A stretch of 64,000 nucleotides of DNA from Streptomyces sp. HM190 (GTDB taxonomy: Bacteria > Actinomycetota > Actinomycetes > Streptomycetales > Streptomycetaceae). The notes beneath the pieces are model-generated. The model was not told the origin of the DNA and made no database searches. It saw only the letters and a list, made by a program, of their open reading frames with translations. Position 1 is the stretch's first letter, and the number at the start of each line of letters is the position of its first letter. The stretch is from positions 6,882,001 to 6,946,000 of the forward strand of contig NZ_CP047318.1 of assembly GCF_009857135.1 (NCBI RefSeq), written 5' to 3'. A program made the translations under genes and the position numbers. Shown piece after piece: positions 7,890-16,399 of this stretch.

Positions 7890-9371
7890 ATGAGCACCAC
7901 GAGCACCCCCGAGGCCGCCGAGCCCGAACCCGCCCCGGCCGACGGGCCCGCAGCGGCCGACTCGGGCCCCGCCGCCGACCGGACCGCCGACTCCGCCGCC
8001 GGGACCGCCGCGCCCGGTGCCGCACCGGCCGCCGTCCTCGCGCCCGCCGGCCGCAAGTTCGGTCTCGCCGCGGCCACGGCCCTCGTCATGGGCAACATCA
8101 TCGGCGGCGGCATCTTCACGCTGCCCGCCGCCGTCGCCCCGTACGGCACGGTGAGCCTGGTCGCGTTCGCCGTCCTCTCCGTGGCCGCCGTCCTGCTGGC
8201 CCTGCTGTTCGGAAAGCTGGCCAGGCGCAGCCCGGTCACCGGTGGCCTCTACGTCTACCCGCGCGACGCCTTCGGCCCCTTCGCGGGTTTCCTGTCGGCG
8301 TGGTCGTACTGGACGATGTGCTGGGTCAGCATCGCGGCCCTCGCCGTCGGCGTCGTCGGCTACGTCGACGTGCTGATACCCCTGGGCGACGGCAAGGCCG
8401 TCCTCGCGCTGGTGGCCCTGGCCGCGCTGTGGCTGCCGGCCGCCGCGAACTTCGCGGGCACCCGCTACGTCGGCGCGGTGCAGGTCGTCTCGACCGTGCT
8501 GAAGTTCGTGCCGCTGCTGCTGGTCGCCACGGTCGGCCTGTTCTTCATCGACACCGACAACTACGGCCCGTTCAACGCCTCCGGGGAGAGCGTCCCCGGC
8601 GCGATCGCCGCCTCCGCCGCCCTGCTCCTGTACAGCTTCCTCGGTGTCGAGTCGGCCGCCGTGAGCGCCGGCGAGGTCCGCGACCCCGAACGCACCGTGG
8701 GGCGCGCCAGCGTGCTCGGCACCGTGGCCTCCGCGGTGGTCTACATCCTCGGCACGGTCGCCGTCTTCGGCCTCGTCCCGCACAAGGAACTCGTCGCGTC
8801 GGGCGCCCCGTTCGCCGACGCCGTGGACTACATCGCCGGCGGGAGCTGGGGCGGCACGGTGATCGCGCTGGTCGCCGTCGCCTCGATCGTCGGCTGCCTC
8901 AACGGCTGGATCCTGCTGAGCGCGCAGATGCCGTACGCCGCCGCCCGCGACGGTCTCTTCCCGAAGCCGTTCGCCCGGCTCGGCAAGGGCGGCGTCCCCG
9001 GCTTCGGCGTCCTCGCCACCGCGGTGCTCGGCACGATCCTCATCGTCGTGAACTACGCGGACGACCCGGACACCGCGTTCCGTGTCCTCGTCCTCATCAC
9101 CACGTTCACCGGCTGCGTCCCGTACCTGCTGTCGGCCGCCGCCCAGCTGTACTGGCTGGCCCGCGGCACCCGCGAGCGCGTGCGCCCCGCCGGTCTGGTC
9201 CGCGACCTGATCGTCGCCGGCCTCTCCTTCGCGTTCTCCTTCTGGCTGATCGCCGGCGCCGGCTACGCGGCCGTCTACCAGGGCGCCCTGTTCCTCTTCG
9301 CGGGCATCCCGGTCTATGTGTGGCTGCGCGGACGACAGGAGAGCCCCGAGGACGCGAACACCGTCGCCTAG
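7890..9371 (+). CDS. APC-superfamily amino acid permease/antiporter
   Basis: Encodes 493 residues. About 55 N-terminal residues are Ala/Pro/Glu rich and cytoplasmic. Twelve hydrophobic segments follow, beginning with FGLAAATALVMGNIIGGGIF, whose G-N-I-I-G-G-G-I-F is the APC substrate-binding loop of helix 1. FLGVESAAVSAGEVRDPERT in helix 6 is also typical of the basic amino acid/polyamine antiporter branch (arginine/ornithine or lysine type). The divergent homocysteine methyltransferase gene suggests S-methylmethionine or methionine-related substrates, but MmuP belongs to another APC branch, so the substrate is open. Confidence 0.82.
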   Translation: MSTTSTPEAAEPEPAPADGPAAADSGPAADRTADSAAGTAAPGAAPAAVLAPAGRKFGLAAATALVMGNIIGGGIFTLPAAVAPYGTVSLVAFAVLSVAAVLLALLFGKLARRSPVTGGLYVYPRDAFGPFAGFLSAWSYWTMCWVSIAALAVGVVGYVDVLIPLGDGKAVLALVALAALWLPAAANFAGTRYVGAVQVVSTVLKFVPLLLVATVGLFFIDTDNYGPFNASGESVPGAIAASAALLLYSFLGVESAAVSAGEVRDPERTVGRASVLGTVASAVVYILGTVAVFGLVPHKELVASGAPFADAVDYIAGGSWGGTVIALVAVASIVGCLNGWILLSAQMPYAAARDGLFPKPFARLGKGGVPGFGVLATAVLGTILIVVNYADDPDTAFRVLVLITTFTGCVPYLLSAAAQLYWLARGTRERVRPAGLVRDLIVAGLSFAFSFWLIAGAGYAAVYQGALFLFAGIPVYVWLRGRQESPEDANTVA

Positions 9372-9489
9372 GCAGGGGGACGGGGCAACCCCGGGGGACG
9401 GGGCCACCCCACCCCGGCCCGGCCCCGGCGGCGGGGCGGTCGCCGTGCGTCCTGTCCGTCCGCCGCCTTCCCCCCGGCCCTCCGGGTTC

Positions 9490-10014
9490 GCCGCGCTCCG
9501 TTCCTCCGCGAGCGCGCCGAACACCAAGGAGTCCCGCCGGCCGTCCCGGATCCACGCCGTGTGGCGGAGCCTGCCCTCATGCGTCATGCCGGGCTTGTTC
9601 AGCGCGCGGGCCGGGCCGGCGTTGCGCGGGTCGCACGTGGCGTGGATCCGGTGGAGGATCAACTCGGCGAATCCGAGGGCGAGAAGGCGGCGGCCGACGT
9701 CCGTGCCGATGCCCCTGCCCCGGACCCGCGGAGGCGCGACGTAGGAGATCTCGCCCTGGCCGTGGGGCGCGGCCGTGGACGTGCGGCTCGCCCATCCCCA
9801 CGACGTCGTCGCCCACGCACGCCACATGTGCGAACCTCTGCCGGGGCGTGCTCGGCCAGGCCCCGGCCGCCGCCGTCACGAAGGCGCGTGTGTGTTCTTC
9901 CGTGTGGGGACCCCGGGGCTGGAAACGGCAGACCTCCGGGAGGCGGGCCCACGGGTGCACGGCCCGCCGGTCCTCCGGCGCGATCCCGGTCAGGGCCACC
10001 GAGTGCCGACTCAT
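9490..10014 (-). pseudogene. GNAT acetyltransferase, frameshifted
   Basis: From an ATG at 10014 the frame reads MSRHSVALTGIAPEDRRAVH and continues to DDVVGMGEPHVHGRA, then breaks. The sequence continues in another frame as HGQGEISYVAPPRVRGRGIG, then ILHRIHATCDPRNAG and LRHTAWIRDGRRDSLVFG, the acetyl-CoA-binding and C-terminal parts of a RimJ/RimL-type N-acetyltransferase. Removing one base from the four-G run at 9764-9767 restores one frame. No stop codon follows the expected end (LAEE near 9501), so the C-terminus has also decayed or a second indel exists. It converges on the permease gene. An assembly error at the G run is the main alternative. Confidence 0.72.
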
Positions 10015-10262
10015 GGACTGATCCTGCCGACCGGGCACACGGAGAACGCCTCTCCTCGCGAACCCGGGCGGGAAACCCCGACACGACGGTCACCGTCACG
10101 GCGCTGCCGCCCCGGGTTCACCCCGTCGCCGCGCGGCGGCCGCCTCCCCGGTGCCTGTTCCGGCCGCGGCGTCGGCTCATCGGTACGGCGAGGCCGCGGA
10201 GCAGGCCGGCGGCGAGGGCGTACGGCCGGCGGCCGAGGTCGCCGTCGGCCGGCGAGTGACCT

Positions 10263-10548
10263 CACGACCTGCCGCTGCCGGGCCTCGGGCAGGGGGAAGT
10301 CGCTGTTCCTGATGGGGACCAGGGTCCCGGTGCTCCGCACGGTGAGCGTGCCCGTGCCGCTGAACGTGCCGTCGTAGGTGGTCTTCCCGGGCGGCACGGA
10401 GACGACCGTGTCGCCGTCGAGCCGGATGTCCCGGCCCGTCGGCCCGTCGGCGGTCACATCGCGGGGCCCGCGGCGGTCGCGGTCGGGGCACCGGGCATCA
10501 GGGCGGTGACGGCCAGGGCTCCGGCGGCCGCCGCTGTCGGGTGGACAT
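10263..10548 (-). pseudogene. Remnant of a secreted beta-helix (pectin lyase-like) protein gene
   Basis: A minus-strand frame from 10460 to 10263 reads DGPTGRDIRLDGDTVVSVPP, then KTTYDGTFSGTGTLTVRSTG and NSDFPLPEARQRQ. This resembles the first repeats of large secreted Streptomyces beta-helix proteins that I associate with polysaccharide lyases. A signal-peptide-like stretch (GALAVTALMPGAPTATAAG) lies just before it in a different frame, and an ATG at 10548 sits in a third frame. After RQRQVV the similarity stops and the rest of the gene is missing. Two frame breaks plus truncation mark it as dead. It lies at the edge of the pectin-degradation genes. Confidence 0.55.
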
Positions 10549-10616
10549 GGCCGCCCACGACCTGGGAGACGGCCCGGACGCGGCCCGACGACAGAAACCC
10601 GGCGTCCCCTCACGGC

Positions 10617-10630
10617 AGAAAGCGCTCTCT
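10617..10630. promoter_or_regulatory. Candidate LacI-type operator, copy 1
   Basis: AGAAAGCGCTCTCT, a 14-base near-palindrome with one mismatch between arms, lies 19 bases upstream of a TTGACC -35 box that leads to the GH43 genes. The AGAAAGCGCT core recurs at 15141 and, on the other strand, at 62611-62624. GAAAGCGCTTTC-like palindromes are typical LacI-family sites. Confidence 0.55.
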
Positions 10631-10648
10631 CCGGTCGTGTCGGACCCG

Positions 10649-10677
10649 TTGACCTCCCGGGAGCGCGCCCTTACCTT
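10649..10677 (+). promoter_or_regulatory. Candidate promoter of the GH43 operon
   Basis: TTGACC (10649-10654) and TACCTT (10672-10677) with 17-base spacing, followed by about 120 bases of leader before the GH43 ATG at 10801. The LacI-type operator copy 1 lies just upstream. Confidence 0.45.
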
Positions 10678-10800
10678 TTCGCCGATCGGTGTGACCGATC
10701 TTGTGCGAAATTCCGAACGATTCTGTTCTTTTCTGTGCCGCCTCGCCACGCTCCGATGCCCCGACACCCCCCACGCAGAACCTTCAGAGAGGCAGACCGC

Positions 10801-11913
10801 ATGAGCCGCGACCACGCCTTGCCCCTACCGCCCGACCGCCGGCTGCTGCTGAAGGGCGCCCTGGCCGCGGGCGCCCTCACCGCCCTGCCGGATGCCGCCC
10901 ACGCGGCGACCGGCGGTCCGGCCGCCGCCCCGGCGGGACCGGGTGCCGCAGCCCCGTACGCCAACCCGTTGGTCCGCAACCGGGCCGACCCGCACATCCA
11001 CCGCCACCGCGACGGCTGCTACTACTTCACGGCCACCGCACCCGAGTACGACCGGATCATCCTGCGCAGATCCCGCACGCTGCGCGGTCTGTCGACCGCG
11101 CCCGAGTCGGTGATCTGGCGCAAGCACGCCACCGGTGCCATGGGCGCCCACATCTGGGCGCCGGAGATCCACCACATCGACGGCAGGTGGTACGTCTACT
11201 TCGCCGCCGCGCCCGCCGAGGACATCTGGGCCATCCGGATCTGGGTCCTGGAGAACACGCACCGCGACCCGTTCCAGGGCACCTGGGTCGAACGCGGTCA
11301 GCTCAAGACCGCCTGGGAGACCTTCTCCCTCGACGCCACCACCTTCACCCACCGCGGCACCCGCTATCTGGCCTGGGCGCAGCACGAGCCAGGCGTGGAC
11401 AACAACACCGCGCTCTGGCTGTCGAGGATGGCCGACCCGCTGACCCTGACCGGGCCCCAGGTCCGGCTCTCCACGCCGGAACTGCCCTGGGAGGTCGTCG
11501 GCTTCAAGGTCAACGAGGGCCCGTCGGTCATCAAGCGCAACGGCCGCCTCTTCATGTCGTACTCGGCGAGCGCCACCGACGCCAACTACTGCATGGGCCT
11601 GCTGACGGCCGACGCGGACGCCGACCTGATGAACCCCGCCAACTGGTCGAAGTCCCCGGTGCCGGTCTTCACCAGCAACGACACCACCCGGCAGTACGGG
11701 CCGGGCCACAACAGCTTCACCGTCGCCGAGGACGGCCGCACCGACGTCCTCGTCTACCACGCCCGCCCGTACAAGGACATCGTCGGCGACCCCCTGAACG
11801 ACCCCAACCGCCACACCCGTGTGCAGCGCCTCGGCTGGAAGCCCGACGGCACCCCCGACTTCGGCGTCCCCGTCGCCGACACCCCCACCCCGAGCACCCG
11901 GAAGGAGAGCTGA
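10801..11913 (+). CDS. Secreted GH43 glycosidase (arabinanase/arabinofuranosidase/xylosidase type)
   Basis: Encodes 370 residues; AGAGAGG precedes the ATG. The N-terminus has a Tat-like signal, DRRLLLKGALAAGALTALPD, with cleavage expected after AAHA. The mature part has GH43 five-bladed propeller landmarks: NRADPHIHRHRDGCYYFTAT (catalytic base Asp in ADPHI), ETFSLDATTFTHRG (pKa-modulating Asp) and KVNEGPSVIKRNGR (acid Glu). It acts outside the cell on arabinose- or xylose-bearing side chains; the exact substrate is not readable. Its stop is one base before the ATG of the next gene, so the two are co-translated. Under the operator at 10617. Confidence 0.88.
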   Translation: MSRDHALPLPPDRRLLLKGALAAGALTALPDAAHAATGGPAAAPAGPGAAAPYANPLVRNRADPHIHRHRDGCYYFTATAPEYDRIILRRSRTLRGLSTAPESVIWRKHATGAMGAHIWAPEIHHIDGRWYVYFAAAPAEDIWAIRIWVLENTHRDPFQGTWVERGQLKTAWETFSLDATTFTHRGTRYLAWAQHEPGVDNNTALWLSRMADPLTLTGPQVRLSTPELPWEVVGFKVNEGPSVIKRNGRLFMSYSASATDANYCMGLLTADADADLMNPANWSKSPVPVFTSNDTTRQYGPGHNSFTVAEDGRTDVLVYHARPYKDIVGDPLNDPNRHTRVQRLGWKPDGTPDFGVPVADTPTPSTRKES

Positions 11914-11914
11914 G

Positions 11915-13327
11915 ATGAGACGTGCCCACGCGATCCTCCTCGCGCTCTGCCTCGCACTGGCCGGCGCCCTCGTCACCGCGGGCCCGGCCCAGGCGGCACC
12001 CCAGACCATCCCCAACGGCGTCCAGTTCACCGACAGCGGCGGCAACCCCCTGCACGCGCACGGCGGCGGTGTCCTCAAGGTCGGCTCGTACTACTACTGG
12101 TTCGGTGAGCACCGCAACCCCGACAACACCTTCAAGTACGTCTCGGCGTACCGCTCGACGGACCTGAAGAACTGGGAGTTCCGCAACAACGTCCTCACCC
12201 AGGCCACCGACCCGGAGCTGGCGACCGCCAACATCGAGCGGCCGAAGGTCGTCTACAACGCGTCCACCGGCAAATTCGTGATGTGGATGCACAAGGAGAA
12301 CGGCGTCGACTACAGCGAGGCCCGTGCCGCCGTCGCCGTCTCCGACACCGTCGACGGCGACTACAGCTGGCGGGGCAGCTTCCGCCCGCTCGGCCAGCAC
12401 ATGTCCCGCGACATCACCACCTTCGTGGACACCGACGGCACCGGCTACATGATCTCGGCGGCCCGTGAGAACTACGACCTCCAGATCTACCGGCTCACCG
12501 CCGACTACACCCAGGTCGCCGCCCTCGTCGCCGACCCCTGGCACGGCGGGCACCGCGAGGCCCCCGCCCTGTTCAAGCGGGGCGGCGTGTACTTCATGCT
12601 GACGTCGGGCGCCACCGGCTGGAGCCCCAACCAGCAGCAGTACGCCACCGCCACCAACATCGCCGGACCCTGGACCGCCATGACGAACATCGGCGACTCC
12701 ACCACGTTCGGGTCGCAGACCGCGTACGTCCTGCCCGTGCAGGGCACGTCGACCACCTCGTACCTGTACATGGGCGACCGCTGGGGCAACTCCTTCGGCG
12801 GCACGGTCAACGACTCCCGCTACGTGTGGCTGCCGCTGACCTTCCCGACCTCGACCACGATGTCCCTGTCCTGGTCGCCGGAGATCACCGTCGACACGGC
12901 CACCGGCACGGTCGGCGGGACCAGCGCCACCTACAACACGCTGGTCGCGCGGCACTCCTCCAAGTGCGCCGACGTCACGAGCCAGTCGCAGTGGGCGGGC
13001 GGCCAGCTCAAGCAGTACGCCTGCAACGGCGGCAACAACCAGAAGTACTGGTTCAAGTCCGTCGGCGGCGGCTACTACCAACTGGTGACCCGCCACAGCT
13101 CCCTGTGCGTGCGGGAGAACGCGAGCACCGTGACCCAGGAGAACTGCGACTCCTCGGCGATCGACCAGCAGTGGTCCCTGACCACCACCGGCTCCTACGT
13201 GAACGTCAAGTCCCGCGCGACCGGCGAGTGCCTCGACGTGAACGGCGGGTCCACCGCCGACTCGGCCGCGATCATCACGTACACGTGCAACGGCGGCACG
13301 AACCAGCAGTGGACGCGCGGGACGTGA
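11915..13327 (+). CDS. Secreted exo-beta-1,3-galactanase-like GH43 with CBM13
   Basis: Encodes 470 residues; the AAGGAGAG ribosome site lies in the end of the previous gene. A Sec signal peptide (MRRAHAILLALCLALAGALV, cleavage near AQA-AP) is followed by a GH43 domain (about 30-335) beginning IPNGVQFTDSGGNPLHAHGG and YYYWFGEHR, the opening seen in the GH43_24 exo-beta-1,3-galactanases. Residues about 340-470 form a ricin-type CBM13 with three repeats, each containing a Q-x-W (NQKYW, DQQW, NQQW). The same GH43-CBM13 order occurs in the S. avermitilis exo-1,3-galactanase as I remember it. It would trim type II arabinogalactan side chains. Confidence 0.85.
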   Translation: MRRAHAILLALCLALAGALVTAGPAQAAPQTIPNGVQFTDSGGNPLHAHGGGVLKVGSYYYWFGEHRNPDNTFKYVSAYRSTDLKNWEFRNNVLTQATDPELATANIERPKVVYNASTGKFVMWMHKENGVDYSEARAAVAVSDTVDGDYSWRGSFRPLGQHMSRDITTFVDTDGTGYMISAARENYDLQIYRLTADYTQVAALVADPWHGGHREAPALFKRGGVYFMLTSGATGWSPNQQQYATATNIAGPWTAMTNIGDSTTFGSQTAYVLPVQGTSTTSYLYMGDRWGNSFGGTVNDSRYVWLPLTFPTSTTMSLSWSPEITVDTATGTVGGTSATYNTLVARHSSKCADVTSQSQWAGGQLKQYACNGGNNQKYWFKSVGGGYYQLVTRHSSLCVRENASTVTQENCDSSAIDQQWSLTTTGSYVNVKSRATGECLDVNGGSTADSAAIITYTCNGGTNQQWTRGT

Positions 13328-13334
13328 CGGAGCC

Positions 13335-15017
13335 TCAGCTCAGCAGGTCGATCGCGTCGATCGCCGTCCCGGCACTGAGGTAGGAGGTCGTCCCCGACCC
13401 GCTCACCACGTTGATCCTCAGCACGTTGTACTGACCGGTGTCCGTCAGCCAGGCGGACGCCGGGACGCTGTAGGTGAACGTGTGGTTGTTGCCCCGGTAG
13501 GACCCGTTGGTCAGGGACCGCGTGTTCGGCTGGGTGGGCGGGGAGGGGATGGCCGACGTCCATCTGTCGTTGACGACGACCTGCGGGCGGCCGTTGGCGT
13601 AGGCCGTCGTCACCCCGATGCGCAGGGTGTGGGCGGCGGCGGCCTGCGCGGCGGTCAGCCTGAAGTAGACGAGGATGCCGCTGTTGACGTCCTTCCACAG
13701 GTAGCAGGGGAAGGCCGACGTCTCGGTGCCGCTGCCGATGACGACGTTGCCCGTCCAGGCGGCGGCCCGGACGTCCGACGGATGCGCGTACGTCATCAGG
13801 TCGGCGTTCTTGAAGCCGCTAGGCGTCCCGTTCCAGTCGTTGATCCGCCAGATCGCACTCGCCCTGGACGGGTCGTTCGACGACGGGATCGCGATCGAGT
13901 TGAGCGTCGTCGTCCCGCCCGCCGCGACCGACACCGAGCCGGTGTACACCGCCAGTTCGCCCTTGAAGACCGTCAGGGTGTACGTCCCCGGCAATACCCC
14001 CGACAGGGAGAAGTAACCGTCCGACGAGCGAGCCGAACCCCAGTACTGGGCCGCCGGGTTGGCGAGTCCCACGGTGTACGGGTACGCCGTGTCGCGCCCC
14101 GTGATGCCGACGCCCGCGACCCGGCCCCGGCCGCCCGCGCCCACGTACCCGGCGATGCCGAGCGCGTCCGCCCACGGGGTGGTCAGCGTGCCCGGGAACA
14201 GCGACGAGGAGGGCGCCCCGCCGTCCGTGAACGCGATGACGTACGGGCCCTGGAGCCCGAACCGCTGCTCCTCGGTCTGGTTCTGCCCGTAGTAGAGGAT
14301 CTCGTACAGGCCGCCGCCGTCCGCGCTCTGGTGGCGCAGCAGCGAGCGGTAGAACGGGCCGCCGGAGGCCTTCTCGTGGTTGGAGCGCACGATCCACAGG
14401 CCCACACCGTTCGCCGACCAGCCGACGTAGTCGTAGTCGATCACCCGCAGCCGGGAGAAGTGCTTCGAGCGGGTCTGGCCGTCGGACTTGCGGAACACGT
14501 CCGACGCCTCGATGGTGGTGGGCGCGTAGGTGTAGGAGTCGGGCGCGTCGTTGAGGAACAGGCCCGCCCTGACGCGCAGGATGAAGCGGGTCGCCGACAC
14601 CGAGGTGTCGGCCTTGTCGGTCCACACGTAGATGTTGTTCTCGCCGCTGCGGGCCGCGTAGTAGTGCCGCAGGGTGCCGTACGTGACGGAGACCAGGATC
14701 GTGGAGCCGGTCTGACGGATCGTCACCGTGGAGCTGCCGAGGCCGGACTCGATGTGCGAGTTCATGCCGCCGTAGCCCTGGTACTCCGTGCCCCGGTGGA
14801 CGAGCGACGCCAGGTCGCCGTTGCTCTTCCTGACCTTGAAGACGAGCTGCGCGCCGGTGTCGACGACGTAGTGGGTGCCGTCGTCGCTCCAGCCGAACGC
14901 GGCGGCGCGGGCGGTACCGGCGAGCGGCCCGGCGACTGCCGCGCCGGCCGCGGCGGCGGCCGTGCCGAGGACGAAGCCGCGGCGGCCGAGCGGCTCTTGG
15001 CCGTTGGCCTGGGACAT
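13335..15017 (-). CDS. Secreted rhamnogalacturonan lyase, PL4 family
   Basis: Encodes 560 residues; GGAGGCCCCC precedes the ATG at 15017. The Tat-type signal GRRGFVLGTAAAAAGAAVAG precedes a long catalytic beta-sandwich domain (about 40-330; FGWSDDGTHYVVDTGAQLVF, RLRVIDYDYVGWSANGVGLW). A carboxypeptidase-regulatory/FnIII-like domain follows (about 335-410; GYFSLSGVLPGTYTLTVFKG), then a C-terminal carbohydrate-binding jelly roll (about 420-560). This is the three-domain order of PL4 lyases, which cut the rhamnose-galacturonate backbone of rhamnogalacturonan I by beta-elimination. It converges on the galactanase gene with only 7 bases between stops and is divergent from the acetylesterase gene. 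Confidence 0.88.
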   Translation of the reverse strand: MSQANGQEPLGRRGFVLGTAAAAAGAAVAGPLAGTARAAAFGWSDDGTHYVVDTGAQLVFKVRKSNGDLASLVHRGTEYQGYGGMNSHIESGLGSSTVTIRQTGSTILVSVTYGTLRHYYAARSGENNIYVWTDKADTSVSATRFILRVRAGLFLNDAPDSYTYAPTTIEASDVFRKSDGQTRSKHFSRLRVIDYDYVGWSANGVGLWIVRSNHEKASGGPFYRSLLRHQSADGGGLYEILYYGQNQTEEQRFGLQGPYVIAFTDGGAPSSSLFPGTLTTPWADALGIAGYVGAGGRGRVAGVGITGRDTAYPYTVGLANPAAQYWGSARSSDGYFSLSGVLPGTYTLTVFKGELAVYTGSVSVAAGGTTTLNSIAIPSSNDPSRASAIWRINDWNGTPSGFKNADLMTYAHPSDVRAAAWTGNVVIGSGTETSAFPCYLWKDVNSGILVYFRLTAAQAAAAHTLRIGVTTAYANGRPQVVVNDRWTSAIPSPPTQPNTRSLTNGSYRGNNHTFTYSVPASAWLTDTGQYNVLRINVVSGSGTTSYLSAGTAIDAIDLLS

Positions 15018-15083
15018 GGGGGCCTCCTCGGGAGGGGTGGGGGAGTGCGGGTGATTCGGAAGGGTGACAGTTGAATCGATTTC

Positions 15084-15099
15084 GCGAAAGGGCTTTCGC
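15084..15099. promoter_or_regulatory. Inverted repeat in the lyase/acetylesterase promoter region
   Basis: GCGAAAG at 15084-15090 and CTTTCGC at 15093-15099, 7-bp perfect arms with a 2-base spacer, between the divergent rhamnogalacturonan lyase and acetylesterase genes. Likely a regulator site; whether the same protein binds the AGAAAGCGCT sites is open. Confidence 0.5.
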
Positions 15100-15140
15100 C
15101 GCAGGGAAGTTGGCAATCTTGTGAAAGTGGTCCGGCATCT

Positions 15141-15155
15141 AGAAAGCGCTTGCCA
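15141..15155. promoter_or_regulatory. Candidate LacI-type operator, copy 2
   Basis: AGAAAGCGCTTGCCA in the divergent region, 53 bases upstream of the acetylesterase ATG. It shares AGAAAGCGCT with 10617 and the reverse complement of 62611-62624. Confidence 0.6.
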
Positions 15156-15207
15156 AACGGGGTACGGTCCAGCCGCCGGGTCTTGTCATCCCTCCCGAGG
15201 AGCCGCA

Positions 15208-16290
15208 ATGAGACGTTTCACCGTCGCCGCGCTGACGGCGGCGACCCTGGGCACCGTCCTGTCGGCCGCACCCGCCCAGGCGCACCACGGCCGACCCGTC
15301 CTCGGCCCCGAGAACTGCGCCGCGAACGCCTGCCACTTCGACGTCCCCGACGGTACCTACGACGTCACCGTCCGCCTCGGCGGCGAGAGCGCCGCCGGCA
15401 CGAGGATCACCGGCGAGACCCGCCGCACCCTCCTGCCCGAGACGGCGACCGCGGCCGGCCAACCGGTCGTGCGCAGCTTCACCGTGAACGTCCGCACCCC
15501 CGAGGGCGAACCCACCGGCCCCGACGGCACCCCCGGCCTCGACCTCGTCATCGGCGGCTCGGCGCCCGCGCTGGCCGACATCCGCGTGACGCCCGCCCTC
15601 CCCCGAGCTCTCGGCTCCGCTCGAGCAGGGGGGACCCCCGTGCCCCGGCAGATCTTCCTCGTCGGCGACTCCACGGTGTGCGACCAGCCCGGCGACCCGT
15701 ACTCCGGCTGGGGCCAGCAGCTCCCGCAGTACCTGCGCAAGGGCCTGTCGGTCGCCAACTACGCCGACTCCGGCGAGAGCACGGTGTCCTACCTGGCCGA
15801 CACGCGGCTGTGGGCCACCGTCCAGCCGCGGATCCACCGCGGTGACCTGGTGCTCGTCCAGCTCGCCCACAACGACAAGCAGACCGACGAGGCCACCTAC
15901 CGCGCCAACCTGGAGACCCTCGTCGCGGGCGTCCGCGAGAAGGGCGGCAGGCCGGTCCTGGTCACCCCTATCGTGCGCCGCTGGTTCAACGCGGACGGCA
16001 CCCTGAACAACAACACGGCCCTCCTCGTCAACGGCCTCGGCGTCGACCACCCGGCCGTCACCCGCTCCGTCGCCGCCGCCCACGACGTGCCGCTGATCGA
16101 CCTCACCGCGAGGACGAAGGCCCTGGTCGAGTCACTGGGCCCCGAAGCCTCGAAGGCGCTCTACCTCTACAACGAGAAGCGCGACAACACCCACACCTCC
16201 GTCCACGGCGCCACCGTGTACGCCGGCCTCGTCCGCGACGAACTCGTCGCCCTGGGGCTGGTGCCCGCCGGGCGGACCAGGGTGGGATGA
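15208..16290 (+). CDS. Secreted rhamnogalacturonan acetylesterase (SGNH hydrolase)
   Basis: Encodes 360 residues; CGAGGAG precedes the ATG at 15208. Signal peptide RRFTVAALTAATLGTVLSAA, cleavage after AQA. Residues about 35-130 form the small beta-sandwich domain typical of these esterases (CHFDVPDGTYDVTVRLGGES). The catalytic SGNH domain begins near 147: FLVGDSTVCDQ (Ser nucleophile), LVQLAHNDKQ (Asn), and DNTHTSVHGA near the end (Asp/His pair). It removes acetyl groups from the galacturonate of rhamnogalacturonan, opening it to the PL4 lyase encoded divergently. The linker (residues about 131-144) is encoded by an inserted Streptomyces dispersed repeat read in frame. Confidence 0.9.
   Translation: MRRFTVAALTAATLGTVLSAAPAQAHHGRPVLGPENCAANACHFDVPDGTYDVTVRLGGESAAGTRITGETRRTLLPETATAAGQPVVRSFTVNVRTPEGEPTGPDGTPGLDLVIGGSAPALADIRVTPALPRALGSARAGGTPVPRQIFLVGDSTVCDQPGDPYSGWGQQLPQYLRKGLSVANYADSGESTVSYLADTRLWATVQPRIHRGDLVLVQLAHNDKQTDEATYRANLETLVAGVREKGGRPVLVTPIVRRWFNADGTLNNNTALLVNGLGVDHPAVTRSVAAAHDVPLIDLTARTKALVESLGPEASKALYLYNEKRDNTHTSVHGATVYAGLVRDELVALGLVPAGRTRVG
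15598..15639. repeat. Dispersed hairpin repeat inside the acetylesterase gene
   Basis: CTCCCCCGAGCTCTCGGCTC followed by CGCTCGAGCAGGGGGGACCC. CCCCC...GCTC pairs with GAGC...GGGGG to make a hairpin. From memory this is one of the commonest short repeats in Streptomyces genomes, usually between genes. Here its 42 bases (14 codons) are read without a stop as LPRALGSARAGGTP. Confidence 0.65.
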
Positions 16291-16293
16291 GCC

Positions 16294-16329
16294 CCTGGGG
16301 CGCCCCGACCGGAACCGGGGCGCCCCAGG
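16294..16329. terminator. Terminator after the acetylesterase gene
   Basis: Perfect 14-bp arms CCTGGGGCGCCCCG (16294-16307) and CGGGGCGCCCCAGG (16316-16329) with an 8-base loop, starting four bases after the stop codon. Confidence 0.85.
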
Positions 16330-16399
16330 TTCCACACCGACCAGGCACTCCCACCGACCCGGTCACCACGGACAGCGACGACCCAGGAAGCGTGCGCCC

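Noticed and set aside
7689..9827. A 712-codon minus-strand frame that includes the C-terminal half of the GNAT protein
   Set aside because: Only its first 110 codons resemble GNAT. The rest is antisense to the intact permease and exists because the GNAT stop codon was lost.
6488..10021. A 1,177-codon plus-strand open frame
   Set aside because: It runs antisense to mmuM and out of frame across the permease gene. The translation is low-complexity Arg/Pro/Gly and has no start context.
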